Below, piece by piece: positions 42,868-50,501 of a stretch of 64,000 bases of DNA. The translations under genes were made by a program, and so were the position numbers. The stretch spans positions 18,734-82,733 of the forward strand of contig DATKRK010000359.1 in NCBI GenBank assembly GCA_035532215.1, given 5' to 3'. How positions within the stretch are numbered: position 1 is the stretch's first letter; the number at the start of each line of letters is the position of its first letter. Source of the DNA: JAICIG01 sp035532215. GTDB lineage: Bacteria; Planctomycetota; Planctomycetia; Pirellulales; JAICIG01. The notes beneath the pieces were generated by a model. The model ran no database searches. It had not been told where the DNA came from and saw nothing but the letters and a program-made list of their open reading frames with translations.

Positions 42868-44148
42868 GTGGATTCGCTCAAGACCCTATTTCTCGCCGCG
42901 TTGATGTCGGCAGCAGCCTATGGCGTGTACGTCACGGTCACCGCCAAGCCGGCCGCCGCGCCCCCCAAAGAGGCCCCGAATGATTGGGGCAACCCGCAAG
43001 TCGAATTGCCGGCCGAAGGCATGGCGGATTCGGCGAACGATTCGGACGCTTCGGCGCTCGCCTCGTCATCCGTGGATTCCGTGAGCGGGCAATCGCCGAC
43101 GCCGCCGATCGGCGAGTCGCCGCCTCCGTTCGACGTATCCAGCGCCTCGACCCCCACGCCGCCTCGCTACCCAACCACCGATCCCGCCGACGCCGCAATG
43201 CCTTCCGCCGCCGACGCCTCGCTGGCCGGTCCGGCCCGCTATCCTTCGACCGATCCGCGTGAGGCGACCGATCCAGGCAATTCGTCGGCCGGCCCCGAGC
43301 CATTCCCCAGCCAACCGCCCGCGGCCCAGGAGGGGCAAGCGGATAACCGCTACGGCGAGGCGCCAGCTTCGCCGATGGCCGTTCCAGCCGGTTACGAATC
43401 GCCGCAGTCGAACTCCGGGGCCGGCGCGCGGGAGGAATTCGTCGCGGCGTGGGACGCGGCGATCGCGCTGTTGGATCAGAATAAGCTGGCCGAAGCCCAC
43501 CTGGCCTTGAGCGAATGGTACGGAAGTCCCGTGCTGACGCCGGACGACGAGGCTCAACTGGTCGATCTGCTCGACCGGCTGGCGGGCACCGTGATCTATT
43601 CGCGGCAGCACCAGCTCGAACGTCCGCACGAAGTGCAGCCCGGCGAGACGTTGGAGCAGATCGCCGGCTTGTACGAAGTGCCCTGGGAGTTGCTGGCCAA
43701 CATCAACGGCATCCGCGACCCCCAGCGGCTGCGCACGGGCCAAGAACTCAAAGTGATTCGCGGCCCGTTCAACGCCCTGGTCGAACTCGAAAAGTTTCGC
43801 CTGACGCTGTTCGTGCAAGGCCGCTACGCCGGCCGATTCAAGATCGGCATCGGCAAAGACGAGACCACGCCCTTAGGCGACTTCGAAATCTTGCAAAAGA
43901 TCGTCAATCCAACTTACTACGGCAAGCCGGTTATCGACCAGGACGACCCCAACAATCCGCTGGGCGATTATGCCCTCGACCTTGGCAACAAAATCCTGAT
44001 TCACGGCACGAACGACCCGCAAAGCATCGGCCGCGCCGAATCGAAGGGTTGCATCCGTCTCGACAACCGCGACATTAAGGACGTGTTCGAGATTCTCTCG
44101 GTCCAAACCGACCGTTCGGCCGGTTCGAAGGTCACTATCCGCCGCTAA
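42868..44148 (+). CDS. L,D-transpeptidase (YkuD) with LysM domain
   Basis: GTG at 42868 with AAGGAGG six bases upstream; 426 aa. Residues 4-24 form an uncleaved signal/anchor helix, and 26-190 are Pro/Ser/Ala-rich linker. One LysM (HEVQPGETLEQIAGLYEVP) sits at about 250-295. The YkuD domain ends with HGTND...SKGCIRL, whose nucleophile is Cys395. It crosslinks peptidoglycan (3-3 links) or attaches proteins to it, a direct sign of a peptidoglycan wall in this lineage. Confidence 0.9.
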   Translation: MDSLKTLFLAALMSAAAYGVYVTVTAKPAAAPPKEAPNDWGNPQVELPAEGMADSANDSDASALASSSVDSVSGQSPTPPIGESPPPFDVSSASTPTPPRYPTTDPADAAMPSAADASLAGPARYPSTDPREATDPGNSSAGPEPFPSQPPAAQEGQADNRYGEAPASPMAVPAGYESPQSNSGAGAREEFVAAWDAAIALLDQNKLAEAHLALSEWYGSPVLTPDDEAQLVDLLDRLAGTVIYSRQHQLERPHEVQPGETLEQIAGLYEVPWELLANINGIRDPQRLRTGQELKVIRGPFNALVELEKFRLTLFVQGRYAGRFKIGIGKDETTPLGDFEILQKIVNPTYYGKPVIDQDDPNNPLGDYALDLGNKILIHGTNDPQSIGRAESKGCIRLDNRDIKDVFEILSVQTDRSAGSKVTIRR

Positions 44149-44185
44149 CTACGTGCAGGAATGCGTTGGCGCCGAGGCCGCAACC

Positions 44186-44241
44186 AAAGTCGCTTTTCGC
44201 TCCGCGAAAAGACGTTTTTTCGCGGAGCGAAAAGCGACTTT
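44186..44241. repeat. Perfect 25-bp hairpin between L,D-transpeptidase and pyrE
   Basis: AAAGTCGCTTTTCGCTCCGC (from 44186) to 44210 pairs perfectly with 44217-44241 around a six-base loop (GACGTT). It lies 37 bases after the upstream stop and 122 bases before pyrE. It could act as terminator, attenuator or REP-like element. Confidence 0.9.
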
Positions 44242-44363
44242 CGGAAACGATGCGGACCCGTTCCTGCGCCGCCCGAATCGCCGGCTCCCTAGCCGCTCGG
44301 CCCCCGGAGTGGTATAGAAAGGGTCGTTCCGCCCTGTTCTTTCCTCGGGCTCTAGATGCGACC

Positions 44364-44918
44364 GTGTACGATAAGCAAGCTCTGATGGCGCTGGTGCGCG
44401 ACAAGGCCCTCAAGTTCGGCGATTTCACGCTGGCCTCGGGCAAAAAGGCCAAATACTACCTCGACGGCAAGCAGGTCACGCTCGACGCCGCCGGCTCGCG
44501 GCTGGTCGGCGAGGGGATTCTCGATCTGCTCGGCGACGACTTGCCGCAGGCCGTCGGCGGCATGTCGATCGGCGCCGATCCGATCACCGCCGCCGTGGTC
44601 ACGATCGCCGGAGTCCGCGGGCTGACGCTCTCGGGCTTCATGGTTCGCAAGGAGCCTAAAAGTCACGGCACCGAGCGTTATATCGAAGGCCCCGTGAAAC
44701 CGGGCGATCGCGTGGCGATCGTCGAAGACGTCGTCACCACCGGCGGCTCTTCGCTGCAAGCCGTCGACCGCTGCGAGCAGTTCGGCCTGACTGTGACGCG
44801 CGTGATCGCGATCATCGATCGCATGGAAGGCGGCGCCCAGGCGTTCGGCCAGCGCGGCTACCCGTTTGCCAGCCTGCTAACAATCCGCGATTTTGGCATC
44901 GAACCGCCCGTAAGCTGA
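44364..44918 (+). CDS. pyrE: Orotate phosphoribosyltransferase
   Basis: Transfers orotate to PRPP in UMP synthesis. GTG at 44364 gives 184 aa; an upstream in-frame extension to 44166 runs through the hairpin and is unlikely. FGDFTLASGKKAKYYLDGK is the PyrE N-terminus, GGMSIGADPI the orotate/phosphate part, and VAIVEDVVTTGGSS the PRPP-binding loop. No ribosome binding site is obvious. The stop lies 23 bases before the epimerase gene. Confidence 0.92.
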   Translation: MYDKQALMALVRDKALKFGDFTLASGKKAKYYLDGKQVTLDAAGSRLVGEGILDLLGDDLPQAVGGMSIGADPITAAVVTIAGVRGLTLSGFMVRKEPKSHGTERYIEGPVKPGDRVAIVEDVVTTGGSSLQAVDRCEQFGLTVTRVIAIIDRMEGGAQAFGQRGYPFASLLTIRDFGIEPPVS

Positions 44919-44941
44919 GCCGCCTTTTACCCGAGCCGCAG

Positions 44942-45892
44942 ATGGCGATCGTCAACCGCGTCCGTGTCATCGATTCGCACACCGGCGGCGAGCCGACTCG
45001 CGTGGTCGTCTCGGGCGGTCCCGACTTGGGCGCCGGAAGCATGGCCGAACGTCTCGCCATCTTTCGCCAGCGGCACGACGCATTTCGTTCGGCGGTGGCC
45101 AACGAGCCGCGCGGCTCGGACGTCATGGTCGGCGCCTTGCTCTGCGAGCCGGTCGATCCGACCAACGCCGCCGGCGTGATCTACTTCAACAACGTGGGCT
45201 ATCTCGGCATGTGCGGGCACGGCACGATCGGTCTGGCCGTGACGCTCGGCCATTTGGGCCGCATCGGCGCCGGGCGGCATCGACTGGAAACGCCCGTCGG
45301 CGTCGTGGCCTTCGACTACGACGGCCGGAATACGGTCGAGATCGAGAACGTCGCCAGCTATCGACATGCGGCCGGCGTGCCAGTCGAAGTCGAAGGCGTC
45401 GGACCGATCACGGGCGACGTGGCCTGGGGCGGCAACTGGTTTTTCCTAATCGGCGAGCACGGCCAGCAATTGGAATTGACGAACGTCGAGCGACTCACCG
45501 AGTTTACTTGGCGCATTCGCCAGGCGCTCGTTCGCGAGGGGGTAACGGGCGCCGCGGGCGAGGAAATCGATCACATCGAACTCTTCGGCCCGCCGCGCGA
45601 TCCGGCGGTCCACTGCCGCAACTTCGTGCTCTGTCCTGGCAAGGCTTACGACCGCTCGCCGTGCGGCACCGGCACGAGCGCCAAGCTCGCCTGTCTGGCG
45701 GCCGAAGGCAAGCTGGCCGAAGGCGAACCGTGGATTCAAGAGAGCATTCTCGGCAGCACGTTCGTCGGCCGCTACCGCCGCGACGGCGAGCGGATCATTC
45801 CCATGATTCGCGGCACGGCCTTCGTCAACGCCGAAGCCACGCTGTTGTTCGATGATCAGGATCCATTGCGATTCGGGATCCGAGCCATGTAG
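44942..45892 (+). CDS. Proline racemase-fold enzyme, probable 4-hydroxyproline epimerase
   Basis: 316 aa. Two catalytic Cys: Cys91 in MCGHGTIG and Cys241 in SPCGTGTSAK. The SHTGGEPTRVV start is shared with proline racemase and 4-hydroxyproline 2-epimerase. The downstream FAD D-amino-acid oxidoreductase favours hydroxyproline catabolism (trans-4-hydroxy-L-proline to cis-4-hydroxy-D-proline). The racemase, trans-3-hydroxyproline dehydratase and epimerase subgroups cannot be separated with certainty by eye; two Cys argues against the dehydratase. Confidence 0.85.
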   Translation: MAIVNRVRVIDSHTGGEPTRVVVSGGPDLGAGSMAERLAIFRQRHDAFRSAVANEPRGSDVMVGALLCEPVDPTNAAGVIYFNNVGYLGMCGHGTIGLAVTLGHLGRIGAGRHRLETPVGVVAFDYDGRNTVEIENVASYRHAAGVPVEVEGVGPITGDVAWGGNWFFLIGEHGQQLELTNVERLTEFTWRIRQALVREGVTGAAGEEIDHIELFGPPRDPAVHCRNFVLCPGKAYDRSPCGTGTSAKLACLAAEGKLAEGEPWIQESILGSTFVGRYRRDGERIIPMIRGTAFVNAEATLLFDDQDPLRFGIRAM

Positions 45893-45918
45893 ACCATGCG
45901 TCCCGGCCGGTGACTAAG

Positions 45919-46011
45919 GGAGGGCCGGGCGCCCCCGCCCGGCGCGCTACGCATCGTCCTTCCAGGGCGGCCGACGCTTCATCAAAACCGGGCGAGGGCG
46001 CCCGGTCCTCC
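45919..46011. repeat. GGAG-type inverted repeat
   Basis: GGAGGGCCGGGCGCCCCCGC (from 45919) and its near-inverse at 45988-46011 flank about 45 bases between the epimerase and oxidoreductase genes. Relatives are at 28150 and 56803. Confidence 0.75.
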
Positions 46012-46028
46012 ACGCAGAAAAAGCCCGC

Positions 46029-47279
46029 ATGAAATCGCCTCAGCACATCTTGATTATCGGCGGCGGGGTGATTGGAGCGGCGTGCGCTCACTACCTGCTC
46101 AAGGCCGGCTGCCAGGTGACGCTCGTCGAACAAGGCGAGTTCGGCAAGGGCTGCTCGCACGGCAATTGCGGCTTCGTCTGCCCGAGCCACGTGCTGCCGC
46201 TGGCCGGGCCGGGCGCCGTGGGCCGAACGCTCAAGGCGATGCTCGGGCGCGATTCGCCGCTGTCGATCAAGCCGCGGCTCGACGCCGCGCTCTGGAATTG
46301 GCTCTTTCATTTCGCACTGCGCTCGAACCAACGCGACATGCTCGCCGCCGCCGGCGGCATCCAGGCGCTGTTGAATTCGTCGCGGCGATTGTACGACGAG
46401 CTGTTCGCCGAAGAGCCGCTCGAGGCCGAGTGGGAAACGCGCGGCTTGCTGTTCGTGTTTCTTTCCTCCGCCGCGATGGAGCACTATGCCGAAACCGATC
46501 GGCTGATGGCGAACAATTTCGGCCTGGCCGCCGTGAGGTACGACGGCGACGACGTGGCGAAGCTCGAACCCGCACTCAAGCCGGGCCTGGCCGGCGGCTG
46601 GCATTATGAAAACGACGGCCACCTTCGCGCCGACCGGCTGATGGCTTCCTGGCGCAGGCTGCTCGCCGAGCGCGGCGCCACGATCCACGAACATTGCGAA
46701 TTTCGCCGCTTCGTGCGCCGCGGCGAGCGGGCCGTGGCCGCCGAATGCTCGCTCGGCACGCTGGAAGCCGATCAATTCGTCGTCGCTGCCGGGGCCTGGA
46801 CCCCGCGGTTGAAGCTCGATCTCGGCTGCCGGATTCCGATCCAGCCGGGCAAAGGCTATTCTATCACCATGCCGCGGCCGGCCCGGGCGCCGGCGATTCC
46901 GTTGATGTTCGAGGAGCACCGCGTGGCAGTCACGCCGATGCAGTCGGGCTACCGGCTCGGCTCGATCATGGAGTTCGCCGGCTACGACGACTCGCTCAAG
47001 CCCGAGAAGCTCGAACTGCTGCGCCGCGGCGCGAGCCATTATCTCCTTGAGCCGACCGCCGAGCCGATCGTCGAACGCTGGTTCGGCTGGCGGCCGATGA
47101 CCTACGACAGCCTGCCGATCATCGGACGCAGCCCCGCACTCGCGAACGTGGCGCTCGCCGCCGGGCACAACATGCTCGGCATTTCCATGGCGCCCGCCAC
47201 CGGCAAGCTGGTCGCCGAATTGCTCGGCGATTTGCCGCCGCACGTCGATCCCGCGCCGTATTCGCCGGCGCGATTTTGA
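46029..47279 (+). CDS. FAD-dependent D-amino-acid dehydrogenase family (DadA-like)
   Basis: 416 aa. IIGGGVIGAACAHYLLKAG is the FAD dinucleotide fold. HGNCGFVCPSHVLPLAGPG and GWRPMTYDSLPIIG are DadA/D-hydroxyproline dehydrogenase features. After an epimerase, the expected reaction is oxidation of cis-4-hydroxy-D-proline to an imine acid. The remaining pathway genes (dehydratase/deaminase, ketoglutarate semialdehyde dehydrogenase) are not nearby. Membrane association cannot be seen in the sequence. Confidence 0.82.
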   Translation: MKSPQHILIIGGGVIGAACAHYLLKAGCQVTLVEQGEFGKGCSHGNCGFVCPSHVLPLAGPGAVGRTLKAMLGRDSPLSIKPRLDAALWNWLFHFALRSNQRDMLAAAGGIQALLNSSRRLYDELFAEEPLEAEWETRGLLFVFLSSAAMEHYAETDRLMANNFGLAAVRYDGDDVAKLEPALKPGLAGGWHYENDGHLRADRLMASWRRLLAERGATIHEHCEFRRFVRRGERAVAAECSLGTLEADQFVVAAGAWTPRLKLDLGCRIPIQPGKGYSITMPRPARAPAIPLMFEEHRVAVTPMQSGYRLGSIMEFAGYDDSLKPEKLELLRRGASHYLLEPTAEPIVERWFGWRPMTYDSLPIIGRSPALANVALAAGHNMLGISMAPATGKLVAELLGDLPPHVDPAPYSPARF

Positions 47280-47514
47280 GTAGCCCGAGTGGCCTGAGCA
47301 TTGCCGCGGCTACTCGCTATGAGACGCGACAGTTGTTATCTGCTGATTTTCCTTCAAACCGGGCAAGCTGGGCGATTGGCGCCGCGCCGTCGCCAAAATC
47401 CTGCAATCCTCCTCTCGCGTCGAATGGCGAACCTGTTAGACTCTGGCTCGTCTCGGCGTACTAGCGGCACGGCGTCGCTTCCACTCAACCGGCTTCTCTC
47501 GCGGACGGCATATC

Positions 47515-48501
47515 GTGATCACTCAAGAGTTGGCGCCCCGGGCTGCGGCCCCGCAGCGCGCTGTCGCGCGAGCGGCATTTCCGCCGAATACTCCTTCACT
47601 TTCGACTGCCGTCGATCGCGGCAAGTTGCGATGGGATTACGTTGTGCCGCTGGCTTCGATGCACCTCTTGGCGCTGCTGGCGTTGGCGCCTTGGTGTTTC
47701 AGTTGGACCGGCGTGATCGCCTTTGCGCTGGGCGTCAGCGTGTTCGGCCAACTCGGCATGCCGATCGGCTATCATCGCCTGCTCTCGCACCGCAGCTTTC
47801 GCACGCCGAAGTGGCTGGAACGCTCCTTCGTGACGATCGCCTTGTGCTGCGGGCAGAACACGCCCGCCCGCTGGGTTTGCTGGCACCGCATGCACCATCA
47901 GCACTCCGACCGCCGCGACGACCCGCACAGTCCGCTGGTGACTTTCTTCTGGTCGCACGTCGGCTGGCTGCTGTTCGACAACCGTTCGACGCACAACGCC
48001 GAATCGTATTACAAATACGCCCGCGACATTCTCGACGATCCGTATTACATGTATCTCGAAAAACACCGCTTGGCGGCCGGACTAATCTACCTGGCCCATG
48101 CAGCGTTGTTTCTCTTGACTGGACTGGCGGTCGGCTGGGCGACGACCGGCTGGTGGCTGGCCGGCGTGCAGTTCGGGCTGAGCCTACTGGTCTGGGGCGT
48201 GATTCTGCGAACCGTCTACGTCTGGCACATCACCTGGGCCGTCAACTCGCTCGGCCACTTGTTCGGGTATCGTAACTATGAAACCGCCGAAGAAAGCCGC
48301 AACAACTGGTTCGTGGCGCTCATCACCGGCGGCGAAGGCTGGCACAACAATCACCACCACGACCCGGCCAGCGCCAGCGTGCAACATCGCTGGTGGGAAA
48401 TCGACTTGAATTACTACGTCATCAAGCTCTTGGAGCGCTGCGGCCTGGCCACGCAGGTCGTGCCGCCGGCTCACGTGCGCCGCACGGCCCGCAGAGCGTG
48501 A
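47515..48501 (+). CDS. Acyl-CoA/fatty-acid desaturase (delta-9 type)
   Basis: 328 aa from GTG 47515; a later start near residue 30 is possible. Three His boxes for the di-iron centre: HRLLSH (87-92), HRMHHQH (124-130) and HNNHHHDP near 280. Two pairs of membrane helices surround them. It introduces a double bond into fatty acyl chains, affecting membrane fluidity. The stop is followed within a few bases by a decayed GxxExxY copy. Confidence 0.93.
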   Translation: MITQELAPRAAAPQRAVARAAFPPNTPSLSTAVDRGKLRWDYVVPLASMHLLALLALAPWCFSWTGVIAFALGVSVFGQLGMPIGYHRLLSHRSFRTPKWLERSFVTIALCCGQNTPARWVCWHRMHHQHSDRRDDPHSPLVTFFWSHVGWLLFDNRSTHNAESYYKYARDILDDPYYMYLEKHRLAAGLIYLAHAALFLLTGLAVGWATTGWWLAGVQFGLSLLVWGVILRTVYVWHITWAVNSLGHLFGYRNYETAEESRNNWFVALITGGEGWHNNHHHDPASASVQHRWWEIDLNYYVIKLLERCGLATQVVPPAHVRRTARRA

Positions 48502-48505
48502 GTCG

Positions 48506-48658
48506 CAACAGGTCGTGCTGGAAATCAAGGCGGTCGAATTGTTGGCGCCGATTCACGTACCGCACTGGATAACTTGCCTCAAGCTCAGCGGCATGCGCGT
48601 CGGACTGCGAATGAATGACGGCATCAATCGCCTCGTTCCGTCGTTCTCCTTGCTCTAA
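48506..48658 (+). pseudogene. 5'-truncated GxxExxY pseudogene
   Basis: The frame reads QQVVLEIKAVELLAPIH, then CLKLSGMRVGL and NDGINRLV, ending at TAA 48656-48658. It parallels residues ~77-125 of the intact protein at 50003-50380 (VVLEIKAVESLAPIH...). The conserved E-x-K is present, the N-terminal GxxExxY half is missing, and a few codons are deleted near the end. It begins five bases after the desaturase stop. Confidence 0.8.
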
Positions 48659-48665
48659 TCCGCCA

Positions 48666-48705
48666 CTTCTTCTCCGTGCCTCCGCGGCGAGCCTCGGCTT
48701 TTTGT
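48666..48705. repeat. Right-end repeat of the decayed GxxExxY unit
   Basis: TTCTTCTCCGTGCCTCCGCG and following bases resemble the sequence after the intact gene (50389-50440), including the trailing TTTTGTG. Confidence 0.7.
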
Positions 48706-48814
48706 GCTCGGCGCCCCTATTGCCCGCGGCGATTGGTTCGTAAAATTGCCGCGTCGATCTGATATCAGGCGCCCAAAGGAGCGGCGCCGTCCAAAGTGCG
48801 AAAGGAACGAGGCA

Positions 48815-49306
48815 ATGAACGCACGCGAAGCGATCCGGGCTGCCATCGAAATGGCCAATTTCATCGCGTCGGGATATCTCGAAGATCTCAGCGACAGCGA
48901 TCTGTTGGTGCGGCCCGTGCCGGGCGCCAATCATATCGCCTGGCAGCTCGGGCACCTGATCTGCTCCACGCAGCGCATGTTCGACGCGGCGTTTCCCGGC
49001 ACGCTGGCGCCGCTGCCGACCGGCTTCCTGGAAAAGTATACGAAGGAAACGGCCGCCAGCGATGATCCGGCCGCGTTTCGTAAAAAGGACGAATATCTGA
49101 AGATCATGGGCGCCCAGCGCGAGGCGGCGCTCGCCAAGCTGGCCGGCCTGTCGGACGCCGATCTCGATCAGCCGGCCCCCGAGGAATACAAGGACTACTT
49201 GAAGAACCTCGGCGACCTGTTCGGCATCCAGGGCAGCCACCTGCTGATGCACGCCGGCCAATGGGCCGTCATTCGCCGCAAATTGGGGCGCAAACCGCTG
49301 TTCTAA
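48815..49306 (+). CDS. DinB-family protein
   Basis: ATG at 48815 with AAAGGA upstream; 163 aa. HIAWQLGHLICSTQRMF supplies the first metal His, and HLLMHAGQWAVIRRKLG the C-terminal His pair of the DinB/YfiT four-helix bundle. Members include thiol-S-transferases and maleylpyruvate isomerase-like enzymes; substrate unknown. The open frame upstream to 48704 is not family-like. Confidence 0.85.
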   Translation: MNAREAIRAAIEMANFIASGYLEDLSDSDLLVRPVPGANHIAWQLGHLICSTQRMFDAAFPGTLAPLPTGFLEKYTKETAASDDPAAFRKKDEYLKIMGAQREAALAKLAGLSDADLDQPAPEEYKDYLKNLGDLFGIQGSHLLMHAGQWAVIRRKLGRKPLF

Positions 49307-49405
49307 GGCGGGGCGTTTTTTCATCCCTCGTCCTTGCCAACCGCCCCTTGTTGGCCCCTTGCTCGGCGGCTACCATGTGGGTTTCTCTGGTGTTGGGAGT
49401 CGGAC

Positions 49406-49906
49406 ATGCGTCATGTGCTTTCGGCGGTGGTGCAGAACGTCCCGGGAGTGCTGGCGCATATCTCGGGGATGTTGGCGTCGCGCGGCTACAATATCGACAG
49501 CCTGGCGGTCGGCGAGACCGAGGATCCGCAGCTCTCGCGAATGACGTTCGTCGTCGTCGGCGACGACAGCGTGCTGGAGCAGGTCCGCAAGCAACTGGAG
49601 AAGATCGTCACGGTCGTCAAGGTGCTCGACATCAGCTCGCAAGACTTCGTCGAGCGCGACTTGATGCTGATCAAGGTCTCGGCCGCTTCGGGCGCCAGCC
49701 GCAGCCAGATCAAGGAACTGGTCGAAGTGTTCCGCGGCCGGATCGTCGACGTTTGTCCTGAAGATTTGATGATTGAAATCTCGGGCCCCGAGCGCAAAAT
49801 CGAGGCCTTTATCGAACTGATGCGGCCCTTCGGCATCAAGGAACTGGTGCGGACGGGCCGAATTGCCATGGTCCGCGGCGCCTTGGCCGCGACTGCCGCC
49901 GAGTAG
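49406..49906 (+). CDS. ilvN: Acetolactate synthase small (regulatory) subunit
   Basis: 166 aa, starting MRHVLSAVVQNVPGVLAHIS at 49406 with GGGAG about 7 bases upstream. The N-terminal ACT domain (GMLASRGYNIDSLAVGETED) binds valine for feedback inhibition, and the C-terminal domain contacts the large subunit. No ilvB lies upstream in the window, so the catalytic subunit is elsewhere. The ilvC gene follows 595 bases later, with the GxxExxY unit between them. Confidence 0.94.
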   Translation: MRHVLSAVVQNVPGVLAHISGMLASRGYNIDSLAVGETEDPQLSRMTFVVVGDDSVLEQVRKQLEKIVTVVKVLDISSQDFVERDLMLIKVSAASGASRSQIKELVEVFRGRIVDVCPEDLMIEISGPERKIEAFIELMRPFGIKELVRTGRIAMVRGALAATAAE

Positions 49907-49953
49907 CGACTCGTCCAGGGCCTCGCAAAAAGCGCCGCCGGCGCGGAGGGAAC

Positions 49954-50419
49954 TCACCACGGAGACACGGAGGGCACGGAGAGGATTTTCTGAAAGGGGC
50001 GGATGATGTTGCTTTATGAAGAGTTGACGGGCGAAATTGTGGGCGCGGCGATCGAAGTGCATCGCGCGCTCGGGCCGGGATTGTTGGAATCGGCTTATGA
50101 AGAATGCCTGTGCCGCGAATTCGAATTGAGACGCGTTCGATTTCAGCGGCAGATTGCTTTGCCGGTAAGCTATCGTGGCCTGCAACTCGATTGCGGCTAT
50201 CGAATGGATTTGGTTGTCGAGGAAAAAGTCGTATTGGAGATCAAGGCGGTAGAATCGCTTGCACCGATTCACGAAGCGCAACTGATGACCTACCTCAAGC
50301 TCAGCGGCCTGCGCGCCGGCTTGTTAATGAACTTCAACGTTGTATTGATGAAAGACGGCATCAAGCGTATCGTTCTTTGATATTCTACTCTTCTCCGTGT
50401 GCTCCGTGCCTCCGTGGTG
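49954..50419. mobile_element. Candidate GxxExxY mobile unit with inverted termini
   Basis: The left end (CACCACGGAGACACGGAGGG from 49955, to 49985) and right end (50389-50419, ending TCCGTGCCTCCGTGGTGA) are inverted repeats of about 31 bp with about 85% match. They enclose the GxxExxY gene closely on both sides. No transposase is present, so mobility would need an enzyme in trans or the nuclease itself. A second decayed unit with a matching right end lies at 48506-48705. Confidence 0.55.
50003..50380 (+). CDS. GxxExxY protein, PD-(D/E)XK nuclease-like
   Basis: 125 aa. GLLESAY (26-32) is the GxxExxY signature. RMDLVVEEKVVLEIKAV gives Asp69 and Glu79-x-Lys81, the PD-(D/E)XK catalytic pattern (PF13366-type). 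AQLMTYLKLSG and GLLMNFN complete the family core. Start ATG 50003 or 50006, with AAAGGGGCGG upstream. Biological role unknown. It is inserted between ilvN and ilvC and flanked by inverted repeats. Confidence 0.92.
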   Translation: MMLLYEELTGEIVGAAIEVHRALGPGLLESAYEECLCREFELRRVRFQRQIALPVSYRGLQLDCGYRMDLVVEEKVVLEIKAVESLAPIHEAQLMTYLKLSGLRAGLLMNFNVVLMKDGIKRIVL

Positions 50420-50501
50420 AACCTCGTCCACTTTTGTGATTGAAACAATTCAATGAACGCTCGCGGAGCGATCCGCGATTAACCCCCGCTTTGGAATCGC
50501 C

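Larger units (their letters stand above)
48502..48814. other. Intergenic region holding a decayed GxxExxY copy and its repeat
   Basis: About 310 bases. It holds the pseudogene at 48506-48658, its right-end repeat at 48666-48705, and about 110 bases of leader before the DinB gene with no recognised site. Confidence 0.6.
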
